Assembly (NCBI GenBank): GCA_022539475.1
Contig: VCMS01000230.1
Coordinates: forward strand, 23,941 to 87,940
Reading direction: 5' to 3'
DNA: 64,000 nt
DNA from: Gracilaria domingensis
Lineage: Eukaryota > Rhodophyta > Florideophyceae > Gracilariales > Gracilariaceae
The translations under genes were made by a program, and so were the position numbers. Below the pieces are notes generated by a model. The model did no database searches and was not told the origin of the DNA. It worked only from the letters and a program-made list of their open reading frames with translations. Below, in pieces: positions 1 through 10,700 of the stretch. Numbering within the stretch: the stretch's first letter is position 1; every line of letters starts with the position of its first letter.

Positions 1-1441
1 GTCTAGGGCGAGTTTCGTTTCAGATTATGTCAATTGCAAAACTCCCCCCGCTGCCTAATGACGATAGAAATAGGTTTAGAGGGGAAGACTACCCATGCTC
101 TGTTTTCCGTCTCCCTCGTGAGAGTCCATGCGACTAGCACAATAACAATTTATTCGAATGCGCATCATGAACATTTCGTGTCATCCCTCTTTCTCAACTG
201 AACCGCGGTCCGAGCTTGGTCTGGGCAGTGGCAAAACTCGTCAAGAACTCATGTCTACGATCAAGTGCAGCCGTTGAATGTGTATGGACGATTAATGGTG
301 GCTCGTCACGAGAGATCAAACACACTCCTGTGAGATATCTCTTGACTAAAATATTTGTCAAACGGCGTCGGGAACGGTGCCATGAATGACATGAGCGTAG
401 GAAGAATTGCAAAGATGGAGAGCGTACGTGATATTGTTCTGGTTGTGGTGATGAGCGTTAATGCCGTAACAGACACCATCATATTCCATCTTCGACCATA
501 GCTTAAATCCGTAACATACTGATGGCTTCGATACGCCAGTCACCAATCCATCACTTCGATCCGTACTCAAATCTTCCCGTTTTGCATGTGAGCCTCCCAC
601 ACGGGCCACAGAAACGCCAAGTGCTGATGTATCTCATGGCCAGATTTTGGTTCTTGTGATCACCTTTTTGCTCTTGCCTTGCGAAAGCACGGCGTGGTTG
701 CAACTTCCATCGTCTATGAAAGCTAAACGCACTCCCTGTGGTCCACAGCGCGACCCTTTAGCACATCCCGCTCTCGCAAACTTCGTCTCACGATGTTCGA
801 AAGCAGGATTCGTCTTTTTGAAACTCTTGGGACTCTAGTACATGTAAAGGTCGCGATCTGCAGTGCTTTGGATTTTTTTATCTCAAGAGCTTCGAATGTG
901 TTTCCGTTCTGAGCCGCATTCAAAGCAAAAACATTCTGCGCTCCAATTTGACCATTTCTCTTCGTTTCGTTTCCCACAACCGCCTACAAACGGATTTCTA
1001 CATCTGTCTAATATTGCAGAATTTGACGTGGGTAAATTGTCTATTGTTTGACGTGCGTAAGCTGTCTAATAACTGTCTATTATCGGAGAGGAGCGAAACA
1101 TTACGCGAGGCTACACGGTATCATTCGTATCTACTCGTATCGTTGGCAATTGATTATTCTGGATTTTCATTTGTTTCCTACATATTGGCGTTTGATACAC
1201 CATAAGAGGATCTCAACGTACAAGTACAACAAGTACACGACGCGTGACGCAGAGGGTTCCACGGAAGGTTAGAAGATACATCAAAGTTCAGATTTGCCGT
1301 CGTCGGATGGAACAAAACCTATATGGCACTTTACGGATCAAGTCTCGAACAACAACCCCTAAAAGTCAATGACAACATTTCCAACGTCTTCACCCGCACA
1401 GTGCACAGCACGTTCGGTACTTTCATGAAACTAGTGTACGA
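1..1441. other. Left flank, no gene recognised
   Basis: Only short ORFs (under about 85 codons) occur here, on both strands, and none shows a known motif or a biased composition. The sequence is mildly AT-rich. I see no RNA gene or clear repeat. Confidence 0.5.
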
Positions 1442-1825
1442 TTACATAGAGAATACCTTGGTGCCAAGCGAAATGGCCTGCACAACTCCATCTTCGTTCA
1501 CATACGCACGCGTTCCAGACAAGAGCATAGTGTTGTCCTTCTGATAACCGCCGCTCCAGCTGTCTATTATAGCATACGGGCGCCCATCCGGGCGCTGCTT
1601 AGCCCAAAAGCGTATCGTAAACGGCGCAACTCCATCCCTTCCCTGCTCCTTGCTTTTGACCCACATGTAGTCGCCCTTCAAACTAGAAATGGAAAGTGGT
1701 CCAGCCGGGCTCGATGAAGAGACGTAGTCGCCATCGATTTGACCATTAGATGAGACTGTGCGTGTAATGATGATCTTGTGAACTCCGTCGTCCGACGTGT
1801 AGGTACCATGATTCGGAAGACCCAT
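1442..1825 (-). CDS. Streptavidin/avidin-like beta-barrel protein
   Basis: A 127-residue ORF starting at ATG (1823-1825). Its order of beta-strand landmarks follows streptavidin: GTYTSDDG near the N-terminus (family GTWYNQLG), NGQIDGDYVSS around residues 26-36 (family DGALTGTYES), FTIRFWAK around residues 70-77 (WTVAWKNN), SWSGGYQ around residues 91-97 (TWSGQY), NTMLLSGT (NTQWLLTSGT), and SLGTKVF at the end (TLVGHDTF). The family binds biotin as a tetramer. Several biotin-contact positions differ here: the first Asn is Ser, the Trp before LL is Met, and the terminal Asp is Lys. The Tyr and Ser of GDYVS and the Trp of SWSG are kept. Ligand binding may therefore be weak or changed. There is no signal peptide from this ATG. 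The frame stays open upstream for about 18 codons without another ATG, so an upstream exon is possible. The match was made from memory, but it covers the whole length. Confidence 0.72.
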   Translation of the reverse strand: MGLPNHGTYTSDDGVHKIIITRTVSSNGQIDGDYVSSSSPAGPLSISSLKGDYMWVKSKEQGRDGVAPFTIRFWAKQRPDGRPYAIIDSWSGGYQKDNTMLLSGTRAYVNEDGVVQAISLGTKVFSM

Positions 1826-1959
1826 GGCGTTTCGTTTGTGAAGACAATGACAGAGGAGGTTATTTGAATACTCGGGGATGGTGGTCGTTGCGTGAGAAAT
1901 GGCATTCAGAAGCCGAATTTATACCAAATCTGAATCAAGGCGCCATGAATTCGGCAAGA

Positions 1960-2017
1960 TTTCACGAATCACGATTTGGAAGCACCCGAAGGGTTGCTTC
2001 CAAATCCTTTCGTGAAA
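1960..2017. repeat. Imperfect palindrome, about 28-bp arms
   Basis: TTTCACGAA...GATTTGGAAGCA..CCC (1960-1987) is mirrored by GGG..TGCTTCCAAATC..TTCGTGAAA (1991-2017), leaving almost no loop. A third partial arm, GGTGCTTCCAAATC, follows at 2019-2032. This could be the core of a small inverted-repeat element or a hairpin RNA. Confidence 0.7.
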
Positions 2018-2039
2018 TGGTGCTTCCAAATCTTGCTTG

Positions 2040-3128
2040 GAAGCCAAAAAAAAAAATCACCAACTTGAGACTTTTGTACACCCAGGGTGTCGTGCGAGAC
2101 AACCAAGGACTTGAGTTAGTGTGTCGGACGTTGTGACGTTCTATGCACACGCACGCAGGATTAGACACCCAGACTGTGAGCGTCTTTATCTTTAGGATAG
2201 GGTTTTCCTTCTGAACGTTGCTTTGGAAAGAGACAAAACGGGGCTCCCGCGCTGAAACTAATCCAAGTAGCCTTGGTGATGTAAACGTGTCACATAGGAT
2301 TTGACCCGCACCTAGTACAAACCTTGCCCTAAGCAGCGTCCCATGCGAAAGAAATGAAATGCGGAAAGACCCACTGCAAGGATCGCAGCGCACATTTGAA
2401 GTGGCCACCATTCATATGAATATAGTAGAACGTGTACCAATGGTGAAAATTACAAAGACACGGCCCTGAGGGTGTACCACCGTCCCTTGATCATGTCAAA
2501 CAAGGAAAGGTAGCCTCGAGGCAGGAACACCACTATATACGCGGTCACTTAGAACATTGGTCGATCTCAAGTGCTAGAAGGGCATTGAATAGGCACGAGA
2601 TTGCATGTAAGCTGCCTCGATGATTCAGCCAGAACGAGAGTGGACGAGTCCATATGGCTGATGAAATTGAGGCTTTCATGAGAGAGAATCAGAGCTACCG
2701 AGACTCGGTTTCTACTCTTGACGGTACGAAGGTGCCAACGGTACCAACGGCACGGCCGGTACCGTCGTACTTTGTGTCGATCGCTCGGCGATCGCGTCTC
2801 GGCGATCGCGTCTGGATTCCAGACTCTGGAACCCTTCTTTCATGACAGCCCTCATATTTTGATCGACGTCGGCCGTTGCCCACGTGTTAACGTTGTGAAG
2901 CTCAAGATTTGAATTCAAAAATATTTTGCGTTGTTGCTGGCGGCGAATCTTTGCCCTTTTTCGATGGCGGCTGCCTCGTGGACACGTTGCTGTTGAGGCG
3001 TACAGACGACACGGGCGGGGGAGTACGGGTACGGTTACAGATACCCGCGGTCGTTTAAGGCTTAAACGACCCCGGGCACGTTTAAGCCTACACGTGCCCG
3101 GAGGCAGTACGGAAGCGTATCCTTCTCT
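2040..3128. other. Intergenic, hairpin-rich left flank of the pogo element
   Basis: No gene is supported. The stretch holds short repeats of GGCGATCGCG (about 2790-2812). It also holds nested palindromes at about 3048-3065 (CGTTTAAGGCTTAAACG) and 3070-3101, where CCGGGCACGT pairs with ACGTGCCCGG. ORFs here cross these palindromes on both strands and look spurious. Confidence 0.5.
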
Positions 3129-3304
3129 CAGGCTTAATTTTGTACATGGCAATATTATGTACACCTGAATTTATGAGCGCCGTCTTCGCCAGCTCTTTGA
3201 ATTGACGCGCAGCAATTGCGCTTCACTGTCAGAGATAGTCTTTATGGTAAAGCCAAAGTTCTTTCCACCATGTTGCTGGCATTCCAGCATGTGTTCCAAG
3301 CGCA

Positions 3305-4894
3305 ATGCCGCACTCAATGCGAGTTATGACCGCGCTTAAAAAGCGAAGCGTTGATAACCGCAATCGTGAAGCGCAACGAAGGAAGACTGCCGTTGAGCTC
3401 CTACGAAGAGGAGTATCAATCCGAAAAACGGCAGAGCAAACCTCTGTGTCTAAAGGCAAAGTTCAGAACCTTGTTCTCGCTCTCAAATCGCCCGACAAAC
3501 GCAGGCTGTCTAAGCTGCTGGACTCCTTGCGAAATCACCCTGGACGACCCCCTGTTTTAGAGAAAGCGAAGGAACTCCTTGTGGTGAACCGTGCTTATCA
3601 TGTGGCCAGTCGGGGCTTTGCCATTGACAAAGCTCAGATGATACAGCTCTTCACTTGCATAACACAAGATGGGAGAAAAAGATTTTGCAACGGCATTCCT
3701 TCAGATGACACCATACGCCGTTTCAGAGCGCACCATAGGCAACTAACATTTCGCAGTTCAGAAAACATTTCTGCAGCACGACTAGCGGCGCAGTCGTACT
3801 TCCATGTCAAATCTTTGAAGGATGTACTACAACAAATTGGCCTGGAACATCCTGGTCTTCTGGAAGATCCAAGAAGAATCTGGAATTATGACGAAACTAG
3901 CGTACTTCCAGAGTACGGCAAGAAAGTCAAATGTTTTTGTCCGTCAAACAGCAACAAGGAAGGGACGCGCCTGGGAATCAAAGAAAATGGCAAGCATGTT
4001 ACGGCTGGCATTGCCGTTTCTGCCGCCGGTGAAATCGCGCCGCTTCTTCTTATTGCGGCGGGAAAACATAAGATGTCTCATTGGCTAGAACCGTTAAACA
4101 GAAATGACTTTACTGATGCCGAAAAAAGACCCCACTGGCTCACACAAGACAGTTGGTGCCCCCCAAAGACAAGAATAATAATGAGCCCTAATGGTTCTGT
4201 GGATATGGGGAACATACACCTCGTCGTGGAGCATATTCATGAACACGTTCAATCTCTAGATGATATTTCTCTTCCTGTCATTCTACTTATCGATGGACAC
4301 AGTTCTCGCTTTAGTCTTACTTGGCTCGAGAGCTGTGAAGCATTCCAAATTCTGGTCATAAAGCTGCCGGCAAACACCACCCATTTTCTGCAGCCGTGCG
4401 ACAGAGCGGTCAACAAGAAGTTCCAAACCACTATAAGATGGACGAGGGATAATTTGATGAAGCAATGCCATATAACCCATGCAAACGTAGCCCTCAAAAT
4501 CAAGATGGCAGTAGCCGGATTTTCATCCTTGACGCCAACGATTGCGCAAAAGGCGTTCGTGGAAGCTCGTATATGGCCAATGAACTTTCGCTTCTTGACG
4601 CCGTTTGAACAGGGCCGTGCTGCACAATCCTCGTGCACAGTTATACGCAGTGGTTGCAATATCGACCATGACACTTTTGACATTAACTCCTTCCAACATT
4701 GTCGCCATCAACGCGTTTCCCGGTTGTTGGTGGAGAAGATTCATGAGATTTCTACCTCAGGGTGCAGGGCGTCTCGAGTGCTCTCAGAGATTTTGCTTTT
4801 AATGGAGAACAGCTATATTGTCAACCAGATCCTACGAAAAATGTCCGTTCTGTTGCAAAGGCTGCAAAGTGTGCAGCTAAAAATGTTGTTATAG
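3305..4894 (+). CDS. pogo/Tigger-family DDE transposase
   Basis: A 529-residue ORF. Residues 20-60 form a Psq-type helix-turn-helix (RRKTAVELLRRGVSIRKTA then SKGKVQNLV) for binding the transposon ends. The DDE/D integrase core has its metal-binding aspartates in IWNYDETS (D194), LLIDGHS (D329) and QPCDRAVNKKFQ (D366). The last motif matches the pogo 'QPLD..vfkpfK' signature, and the 36-residue D-to-D spacing fits the family. The first in-frame ATG is at 3305. The conserved core is intact. After about residue 480 the reading continues better in the next frame (see the entry at 4762), so the last 40 or so residues of this ORF are probably out of frame. Confidence 0.88.
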   Translation: MPHSMRVMTALKKRSVDNRNREAQRRKTAVELLRRGVSIRKTAEQTSVSKGKVQNLVLALKSPDKRRLSKLLDSLRNHPGRPPVLEKAKELLVVNRAYHVASRGFAIDKAQMIQLFTCITQDGRKRFCNGIPSDDTIRRFRAHHRQLTFRSSENISAARLAAQSYFHVKSLKDVLQQIGLEHPGLLEDPRRIWNYDETSVLPEYGKKVKCFCPSNSNKEGTRLGIKENGKHVTAGIAVSAAGEIAPLLLIAAGKHKMSHWLEPLNRNDFTDAEKRPHWLTQDSWCPPKTRIIMSPNGSVDMGNIHLVVEHIHEHVQSLDDISLPVILLIDGHSSRFSLTWLESCEAFQILVIKLPANTTHFLQPCDRAVNKKFQTTIRWTRDNLMKQCHITHANVALKIKMAVAGFSSLTPTIAQKAFVEARIWPMNFRFLTPFEQGRAAQSSCTVIRSGCNIDHDTFDINSFQHCRHQRVSRLLVEKIHEISTSGCRASRVLSEILLLMENSYIVNQILRKMSVLLQRLQSVQLKMLL

Positions 4895-5265
4895 GCAGAG
4901 ATAATGAGGCAGAACCTTTCACTGTTGAAAGTATGAAGAAACGTCTTGCTCTTTTGAAGAGCAAACAGCGGAAACCGAGGTCTAAGATGCAGTCACAGAC
5001 GTCTGGCAAAGCTGCTCTGATGTCGAAGAAAGAGAATATGGCGCCAGCTGGCCCCCGGTTAGACCAAATGGCAAGTAAGGAGATGACTTTGGAGGAGCTG
5101 GAGAACGTTCCTATTGCTCGTTGGTCTCGCCGCAATGCTATTGGTGCTAGGCGTCGAAAGGCTTTCGGGGCAGTCGACAGCAATCGCCATGCCGCCGAAG
5201 CCCTCTTGGGGCTTTCCAGCGGTAGTAGATCGAAAGAGAATGAACCGGTCGGTGTACAGAATTAA
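4762..5265 (+). pseudogene. Frameshifted C-terminal part of the pogo transposase
   Basis: This open frame overlaps the end of the transposase ORF in another frame and begins without an ATG. It encodes a lysine- and alanine-rich tail with motifs such as KKRLALLKSKQRKPRSK, and its stop codon lies inside the right terminal repeat. Its length, position and composition fit a variable C-terminal tail joined to the upstream ORF by a one-base indel near 4740-4790. A separate small protein is less likely because no ATG starts it. Confidence 0.5.
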
Positions 5266-5270
5266 GCCTG

Positions 5271-6059
5271 GCACTGTCAATTCCGTTCTTTTTCAGCCCG
5301 GAACATCACAGTAAAAGCTTGTTTTTGTGTGTGTTTGAATTCTTTCTGAGTGGCACTATGTGTACACAATTACGCCAGCGAGAAGGATAACCCGCTCGTT
5401 GTGGTTCTTGGCTGAAGCTACATATTTTCTTCATCGAAATACTCTCTAGAAAGAGAGTGAAAGTGGCCCTTTACCACAGCTGGAGCTTGAGGCTGTGCGA
5501 AGAAGGCGGTTTGGGATGTTAAAAAGACACTGAAATTATATCATCGCCGTGGGTATAAAAGATCAAGCAGAGCGATCCAGAACTGTACAAAAGTTCAAAG
5601 GTGGTCGTGTCAAAGTTGCTAGCTATCATTACGGCAGTACTTGTTGAGAGTAGGGTGGGGGTACAATCTCTACAAAGCTACTGAGATGGAAACTTGAGGA
5701 GTTGTCTATCTTTCGTGGTCATCTTTGTGAAAGGATGATGATATTTCTTGAATTGAGCTTAACCGTATCACTGATGGGCGCGTTGAGTCCCGGTCTAGGT
5801 CATGTTGCACATGGCCCGCTATGTTCTTTTTTTTTATTATTGTGTACATCAGAGTTATAATACTACTCTGAGGTAAGGCTTTATAAAACGCTTTCTCTCT
5901 CTAGAAAGGCAAAAACTATTATGAAGTATGTCCAATTTTGGCGCTGACCGCTGTGCGACCTGCTGGTAGCGTGTGAGCCAAGGGTGTGCTTCACGTGGCG
6001 TACTGGTTAGAGCATCAAAAGACATCGTGTTGTCAATCTCTCTTCACCAGGGGCATATT
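5271..6059. other. Intergenic, no gene recognised
   Basis: AT-rich sequence. A TATA-like GGGTATAAAAG occurs near 5549-5560, but no supported ORF follows it. Nothing else is recognised. Confidence 0.4.
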
Positions 6060-6219
6060 TGTGACTACCAAAATAGCGGAATGAGTAGTCAAGTAGTCAA
6101 AAAAGCTCTAAATCTAGTAGTCAGACCCCCGAAAAAGTATTCAGCAAATAAGATAATGACTACTTATTTTGCCGGAGTAGTCAGTCAATATCCATAATTT
6201 AGCGAAATAGGTAGTCACA
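6060..6219. mobile_element. Small MITE-like element with 10-bp inverted ends
   Basis: TGTGACTACC (6060-6069) is mirrored by GGTAGTCACA (6210-6219). Inside, the motif GTAGTCA/TGACTAC recurs at least five times on both strands. At 160 bp with no ORF it fits a non-autonomous inverted-repeat element. No clear target-site duplication is visible. Confidence 0.6.
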
Positions 6220-8205
6220 CATACGGCTCTGCTCTTCACGCCTGTCTCGCAGTCACATCCCAAGGTTTTCTTGTCGAGATAAGAAGACAAGATAGCCGGT
6301 TATAAAAGTCTGAGACGTTAAATTTTTTGATGGACATCAGAATGTGTGCGAGTTAGATGCAAGCGCGAGGGTAATAATGAATGAAGAAGGTTCGATGCCT
6401 CCGGTTTATTGAGAAGGAAGCACGGCTGATGAGAAGTCTTGCCACGCCGGCCGATCGGACCGGGGCTAGATCAATCTATCTAGATGTAGATTACTACAGA
6501 TCACTGCCGTCATGAGAGGTCGCCACGGCGATGGCTCATGAAGGGGCGCTGCTCCGCAAGAGTGGTTGTAGAGCAACCACTATACAGATTCAGAGTAACG
6601 ATCGGCCTATTTGCACTCTTATCTACTCTTCGGTCACGAACCTTCGCAATCAGGTGAATTTATTGTAATTGGATATAGTTCTTTCTAATATTTAGATAAG
6701 TATTGGAGATTAGAAAGCTCAACCTGTTTCTAATTAAACTACCCCTGCTCTCTCGGACTTAATCTCTTAACAAAGGAAACTAGTTAACGCTTCATTTCCT
6801 TTTTTTCTGCGCATTAATTGATATGAGGTATCTTTAACGGGCTGTAGTATTAGGAGAAATGTCGGATTTAGCACGCTGACTTAAGAGCCGATAACCTTTT
6901 ACGGTCTGTAAACTCTAGATTGAAACCTATAGAATCCGATTAGATGCATTCCAACTTACTTCTTGGCAATCAAGAATCTGAATATTGTTAATACCAAATT
7001 TGGTATTATTTATCAGCGTGCCTGACTACTAAGAGTGGATTTCTTCTCTGTACTGCTACTCGGGCTCACCCAAGGACTTATTAAATGCACGATTGAGCTG
7101 TTGGCGGGGTTTTAAGCTTATTCTTTTCAAACGGATGCCGTTTGCAGGCCGAAACGACTGCTCGACTTCGGCACTGGGTTATCTCGCTTGTCCATTCTAT
7201 CTCGTTTCAATCCACGCGCATGTGATCTACGTCTTCGACCACACTCACTGCCGCGTCTGTTTTTCTTCCCACCCATGCCCACCCCTGGGGTTGCTGGTCG
7301 CTAATGGATGATACGATCTCATCCAACCAGCTGAGGTACTCGCCCTCTTCGCCCCTGCGGTCCAAGAGTTGCTCTCGAACTAATGGGACGACGCCTTGGG
7401 CTGCGCCTTTTCCCTCTGGCACCATGACAGCTTAGCAACTGATAAAAAATCTTTACTAAAACATGTCGTTATTAGACAGCTGGTTTAGATCAAACTTATT
7501 CCTAGGCACATGAGCGTCAAGGTGAGATCTCAATTACTTCGCTACAAATATGCAAATGAGCAATAGGTTTTTGTTTATCTGCCCTTAGGATTTTCTTACT
7601 GATTCGATTGAAATTTTGCCAGCTAACTTTTCATGGCAGATTTTGCTTCTGCCTGCACTTGTGCCTGCATCTCTGCAGACTGAGCGGAATGTCTGGAAAT
7701 CTCGAGGAAGAACTGCAATAATAAAGGGCTGCCCAGCCCGCCGAGCAAAGTTGCAGACATGTGAAGCAATGTTTACTGAGGTTCGTCTAGGTCAGGCTCG
7801 TTGATCGCCGCTTGTGTTTGCTCGTTCTCGGAAGCACGCAGCATGAATCCAGTTCCTTTTATAGGCATCTAAGTTCTGCAGGCCTCTCCTGCCCCAACGT
7901 AAGAACGCACCACGGGGAATAGGTCCCGTAATACGTAGTGCGTGTCTTCGACATGCAACAGTAGCATCAAGTGCTGATAATATAGGTCTACCGATGCACA
8001 TTCGCTCTCCAGAATTACAGGACAGGCTGACCACAAGTGCAAAGCCAAAACAAACTGACTCTCCAACTGACAACCAAGTGGTGTACGACTTCTGGAGGGC
8101 AATACAACTGCTAACCAACTGCTAACCATGTTATTCATTATTGCGCGGGTGCACCGTCAAGTGCATTGCTTTTGAGTTCCACATTCAAAGTAATCTAATC
8201 CATAT
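6220..8205. other. Intergenic, no gene recognised
   Basis: AT-rich and without a convincing ORF. A perfect 8-bp hairpin, AGTGGTTG-TAGAG-CAACCACT, lies at 6561-6581. The GC-richer patch at 6420-6600 could be part of an old long terminal repeat, but no ends were found. Confidence 0.4.
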
Positions 8206-9515
8206 TCTAAGGAAGCAACAGAGTGCAAGTTTACCCTCTTCTTGCGCAGATTCGCACATGATCCTCGCTCTCAGCAGCGCGGATGCTTCTTTGGCAATTC
8301 GGACAGAGGCGTCAACCATTATGTGCACGAAGATGAGCGCTAAAGGCTTCTTTATCTTCGGTTATGAAGTTGCACTTGTAACAATGACGTCTACCGCCTC
8401 TATCGTGAAATTTTCCGACATGAGCGGCGAGATGACGACGAGAGCGATATACTCTAATACAGTGCGGACACCGCCATGATTCGCCTGAAGACGGAACTTG
8501 CGGTAACGGCCCTGGTAGCCGATGACGATGAGAGCGTAGGTGTACATGAAATCCTTGTCTATCAGACACATATGGGCAATGAGGGCAGTATCGAACATTT
8601 CCATGGTCATGATGTCTCCTCACATGGCCGCCGAGTACATCTTGGTTTGCGTAGGATTTCTCGCAGTGGGGACAACGGAATCGAGCTCCACTTGAAGAAG
8701 CACTCGCCGCTGCAGAAAGAGAAACTGGTGGTAGTGGCCCCGAAGCTGCCCCAATTTGCGTTGGCTCAGGCACGGGACCCAAAATTGGCGCCGGTGCCTG
8801 AGGTACGCGAGCTCCTGCAGGCAACGTGCCGGTCGCCTCTTGATATACCGCCGTAATCCACGCTACAATATCTGCTGCGCTTGAGGATAGACCCTGCCCT
8901 GCACTGTTTTGCAACTCTCGTACCGCCCTATCTGACCGTTGTCTCTTTGTACGCTTGGCTGGTCTTTCCTCAGACCCTTCCTCGTTCAAACCGAGAGTTC
9001 TTCTGTCCCAAGGCGGCCTTTTGCCGCCACCACCTGACGAACCGTGAGGATGGGAGCTCATGTTTTCGTTCGAAGAAAGCTTGAGTAAGTTTGGAATACG
9101 AACTGTTCTACATATACGTATCGAGATGACGCAAATCGCATACGGCTATTAGACTTGTTCAGCAGCAGCTTTCAAATGCCGGAAGTACAGCTTTTAAGAG
9201 ACATTTGGAGGCTGTAAAATGAATAGGATGTGCCATGAAATTGGTGATGACTCTATTCATAACTTTTTATTACTTTAACGTATCGGAGCATCAAGACATG
9301 AGTTTGAAACTGGAAAATGGCATCGACAACAAAAGAGGCACATAGAGGATGAAAAGAAATCGTCATAAGCGAATGTTGATGCAATTCATAATCTTCAAGA
9401 TTTTATTTGTCGTCGAAAATGATCCAACATTAAGCTTTCAAGCATAACACTTGCAATTGAAGTTATAGTTTTTCGAAACGATGCTAAGGTGGACTTATTA
9501 AAGCTAATAGCAAAT
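8206..9515 (-). repeat. Zinc-finger repeat unit, copy 1
   Basis: About 1.3 kb, highly similar to 44243-45535 and 48758-50005. It covers the zinc-finger ORF plus about 450 bp upstream (the shared stretch begins TGTTTTCGTTCGAAGAAAGC just before the ATG) but only about 25 bp past the normal stop. Copies 1 and 3 share CTAAGGAAGCAACAGAGT at the left edge. Copy 1 lies alone, some 35 kb from the other two. Confidence 0.8.
8231..9061 (-). pseudogene. C2H2 zinc-finger protein, copy 1, truncated
   Basis: It starts at ATG 9059-9061 with the family N-terminus MSSHPHGSSGGGG and a basic stretch, KRTKRQRSDR, that looks like a nuclear localisation signal. Four C2H2 fingers follow in two pairs (CPHCEKSY, CPHCPYVS, CPHCIRVY, CYKCNFIT), separated by a proline-rich linker. 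The ORF stops at 8312. In the other two copies the codon at this place is TGG (Trp), and here the bases read TGA. Reading on in the same frame to TAA at 8231-8233 gives the missing C-terminal C-x2-C...H-x4-C zinc motif. Copy 1 is therefore a nonsense allele that loses the last zinc-binding unit. Fingers 1-4 remain, so a shortened protein could still be made. Confidence 0.85.
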
Positions 9516-10700
9516 AGCAAAGCTCCTACTGGTATCGGCGTAAATCTAATCTGGAGCTGATTAGCAACACCAACCTATTTTTAAAGGCTGTCTACTTATA
9601 TTTTGGCGGCAATATCCCAAAATTTGGAACAGTCTCGAAGGCGACCGCTTATTTTTAGAATAGGCTTTATTTCTTGATACAAGATACAGCAAACAAATAA
9701 AAATATTAAAAAACATGCACCGTGTCACACGGCGCATTCTTCCATCTTTTTGGACATAACCCCCAAATTAGATCAATAGCAACAAACAAATTAAAATTTC
9801 AGCAGAAAAAATTCCTTCCATGCACATTTTTGGGAGATGTTTCTGGGTAGTATCCAAAATTAAGGCTACACGTAACTTTGACTAACAAGTTTTCAAAAAC
9901 ACTTCCAGAAATTAGAAGTGTTTGATATGTGGGCACATACACATATGTACCACATAGCTCACAACAAATAGAATTTGTCGTCAGACTACTGTTTCCTTAA
10001 ACAAAAGAATTTTTTTAATTTTATTTATTTAAAAGTACAGATTTGTATAGTGTACAATCGAGCTTAAAAAAATAAATCTGATTTGGAGTTATTTCGTTGA
10101 TTAGTCTGTGTAAAAAGTCTCTGAACAGAAGTTCAACAAATATCTAGCAAAGCATTTAGAAATGAAATTTAGATCTCTGTCTATGCAGATGACCAAAAGC
10201 ATCGCATTACGTTTTGAATGCGTAGATATATATATATTCTCCTTTCTGCATCTTTTGCAACAACATGTTTTGCAACAACTAATCTGAGTTTCTTTTTCTT
10301 TTACATTTAATTTAATTTTCAGAGAAACTGTTCTAAACAAAGAAGCCGCCAAGCTCTATTGCTAAAACATTCTACTATTTTATGTTTGTCACTGCATACT
10401 TTTTTATAGTTGAAGAAAAATATAGTTCCCAGAGCTTGAAATGCATTAAAAACTAAATCTGTAAATTGTCAGCTCAGTAAGTAAAAATAAATAAAACCTT
10501 CAATGGAATACCTTGACAAAAATTCCTTTTTTTCTATAATATAAGGACCGTTTTTCCAGAGCTCAAAACGTTTTGTTTCAACTTCGTTTCGTCAATATTT
10601 GTAGCTATGCTTTACGTAAAAGCACAAATTCTCTCTCTCTGGAGGAGGTTTGCGACGTATTCTTTGAAAAGCATGCTTCTCGAAGCTCTGATTATTGATG
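9515..10700 (+). mobile_element. Non-coding element B, copy 1
   Basis: About 1.2 kb of AT-rich sequence that recurs in inverted orientation at 19125-20335 and, more diverged, at 20335-21600. Shared marks, in order: AGCAAAGCTCCTAC at one end; a stretch reading TTTGGAACAGTCTC; a 23-bp dyad at 9715-9737; and a subterminal hairpin near 10660-10685 (CTTTGAAAAGC / GCTTCTCGAAGC). No ORF is conserved between copies. The class is unknown. It is probably a non-autonomous transposable element. Confidence 0.65.
9715..9737. repeat. 23-bp dyad of element B, copy 1
   Basis: Near-perfect palindrome with arms ATGCACCGTGT and ACACGGCGCAT around one central base. The same dyad is kept in all three element B copies while the surrounding DNA has diverged. 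Confidence 0.8.

Larger units (their letters stand above)
3129..5270 (+). mobile_element. pogo/Tigger-type DNA transposon
   Basis: The element is bounded by 18-bp terminal inverted repeats, CAGGCTTAATTTTGTACA (3129-3146) and its complement at 5253-5270, with one mismatch. The CAG start is typical of pogo/Tigger ends. The expected TA target duplication is not seen: the flanks are CT and GC. The insertion may therefore be old, or the true ends may differ slightly. It carries one transposase gene, apparently frameshifted near its 3' end. Confidence 0.75.

Noticed and set aside
2712-3164. 150-codon minus-strand ORF left of the pogo element
   Set aside because: It runs through several palindromes and mirrors short plus-strand ORFs. 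No domain and no coding texture.
6389-6399. tRNA B-box-like GGTTCGATGCC
   Set aside because: Departs from the consensus at the critical TCC, and no acceptor or anticodon stem can be formed around it.
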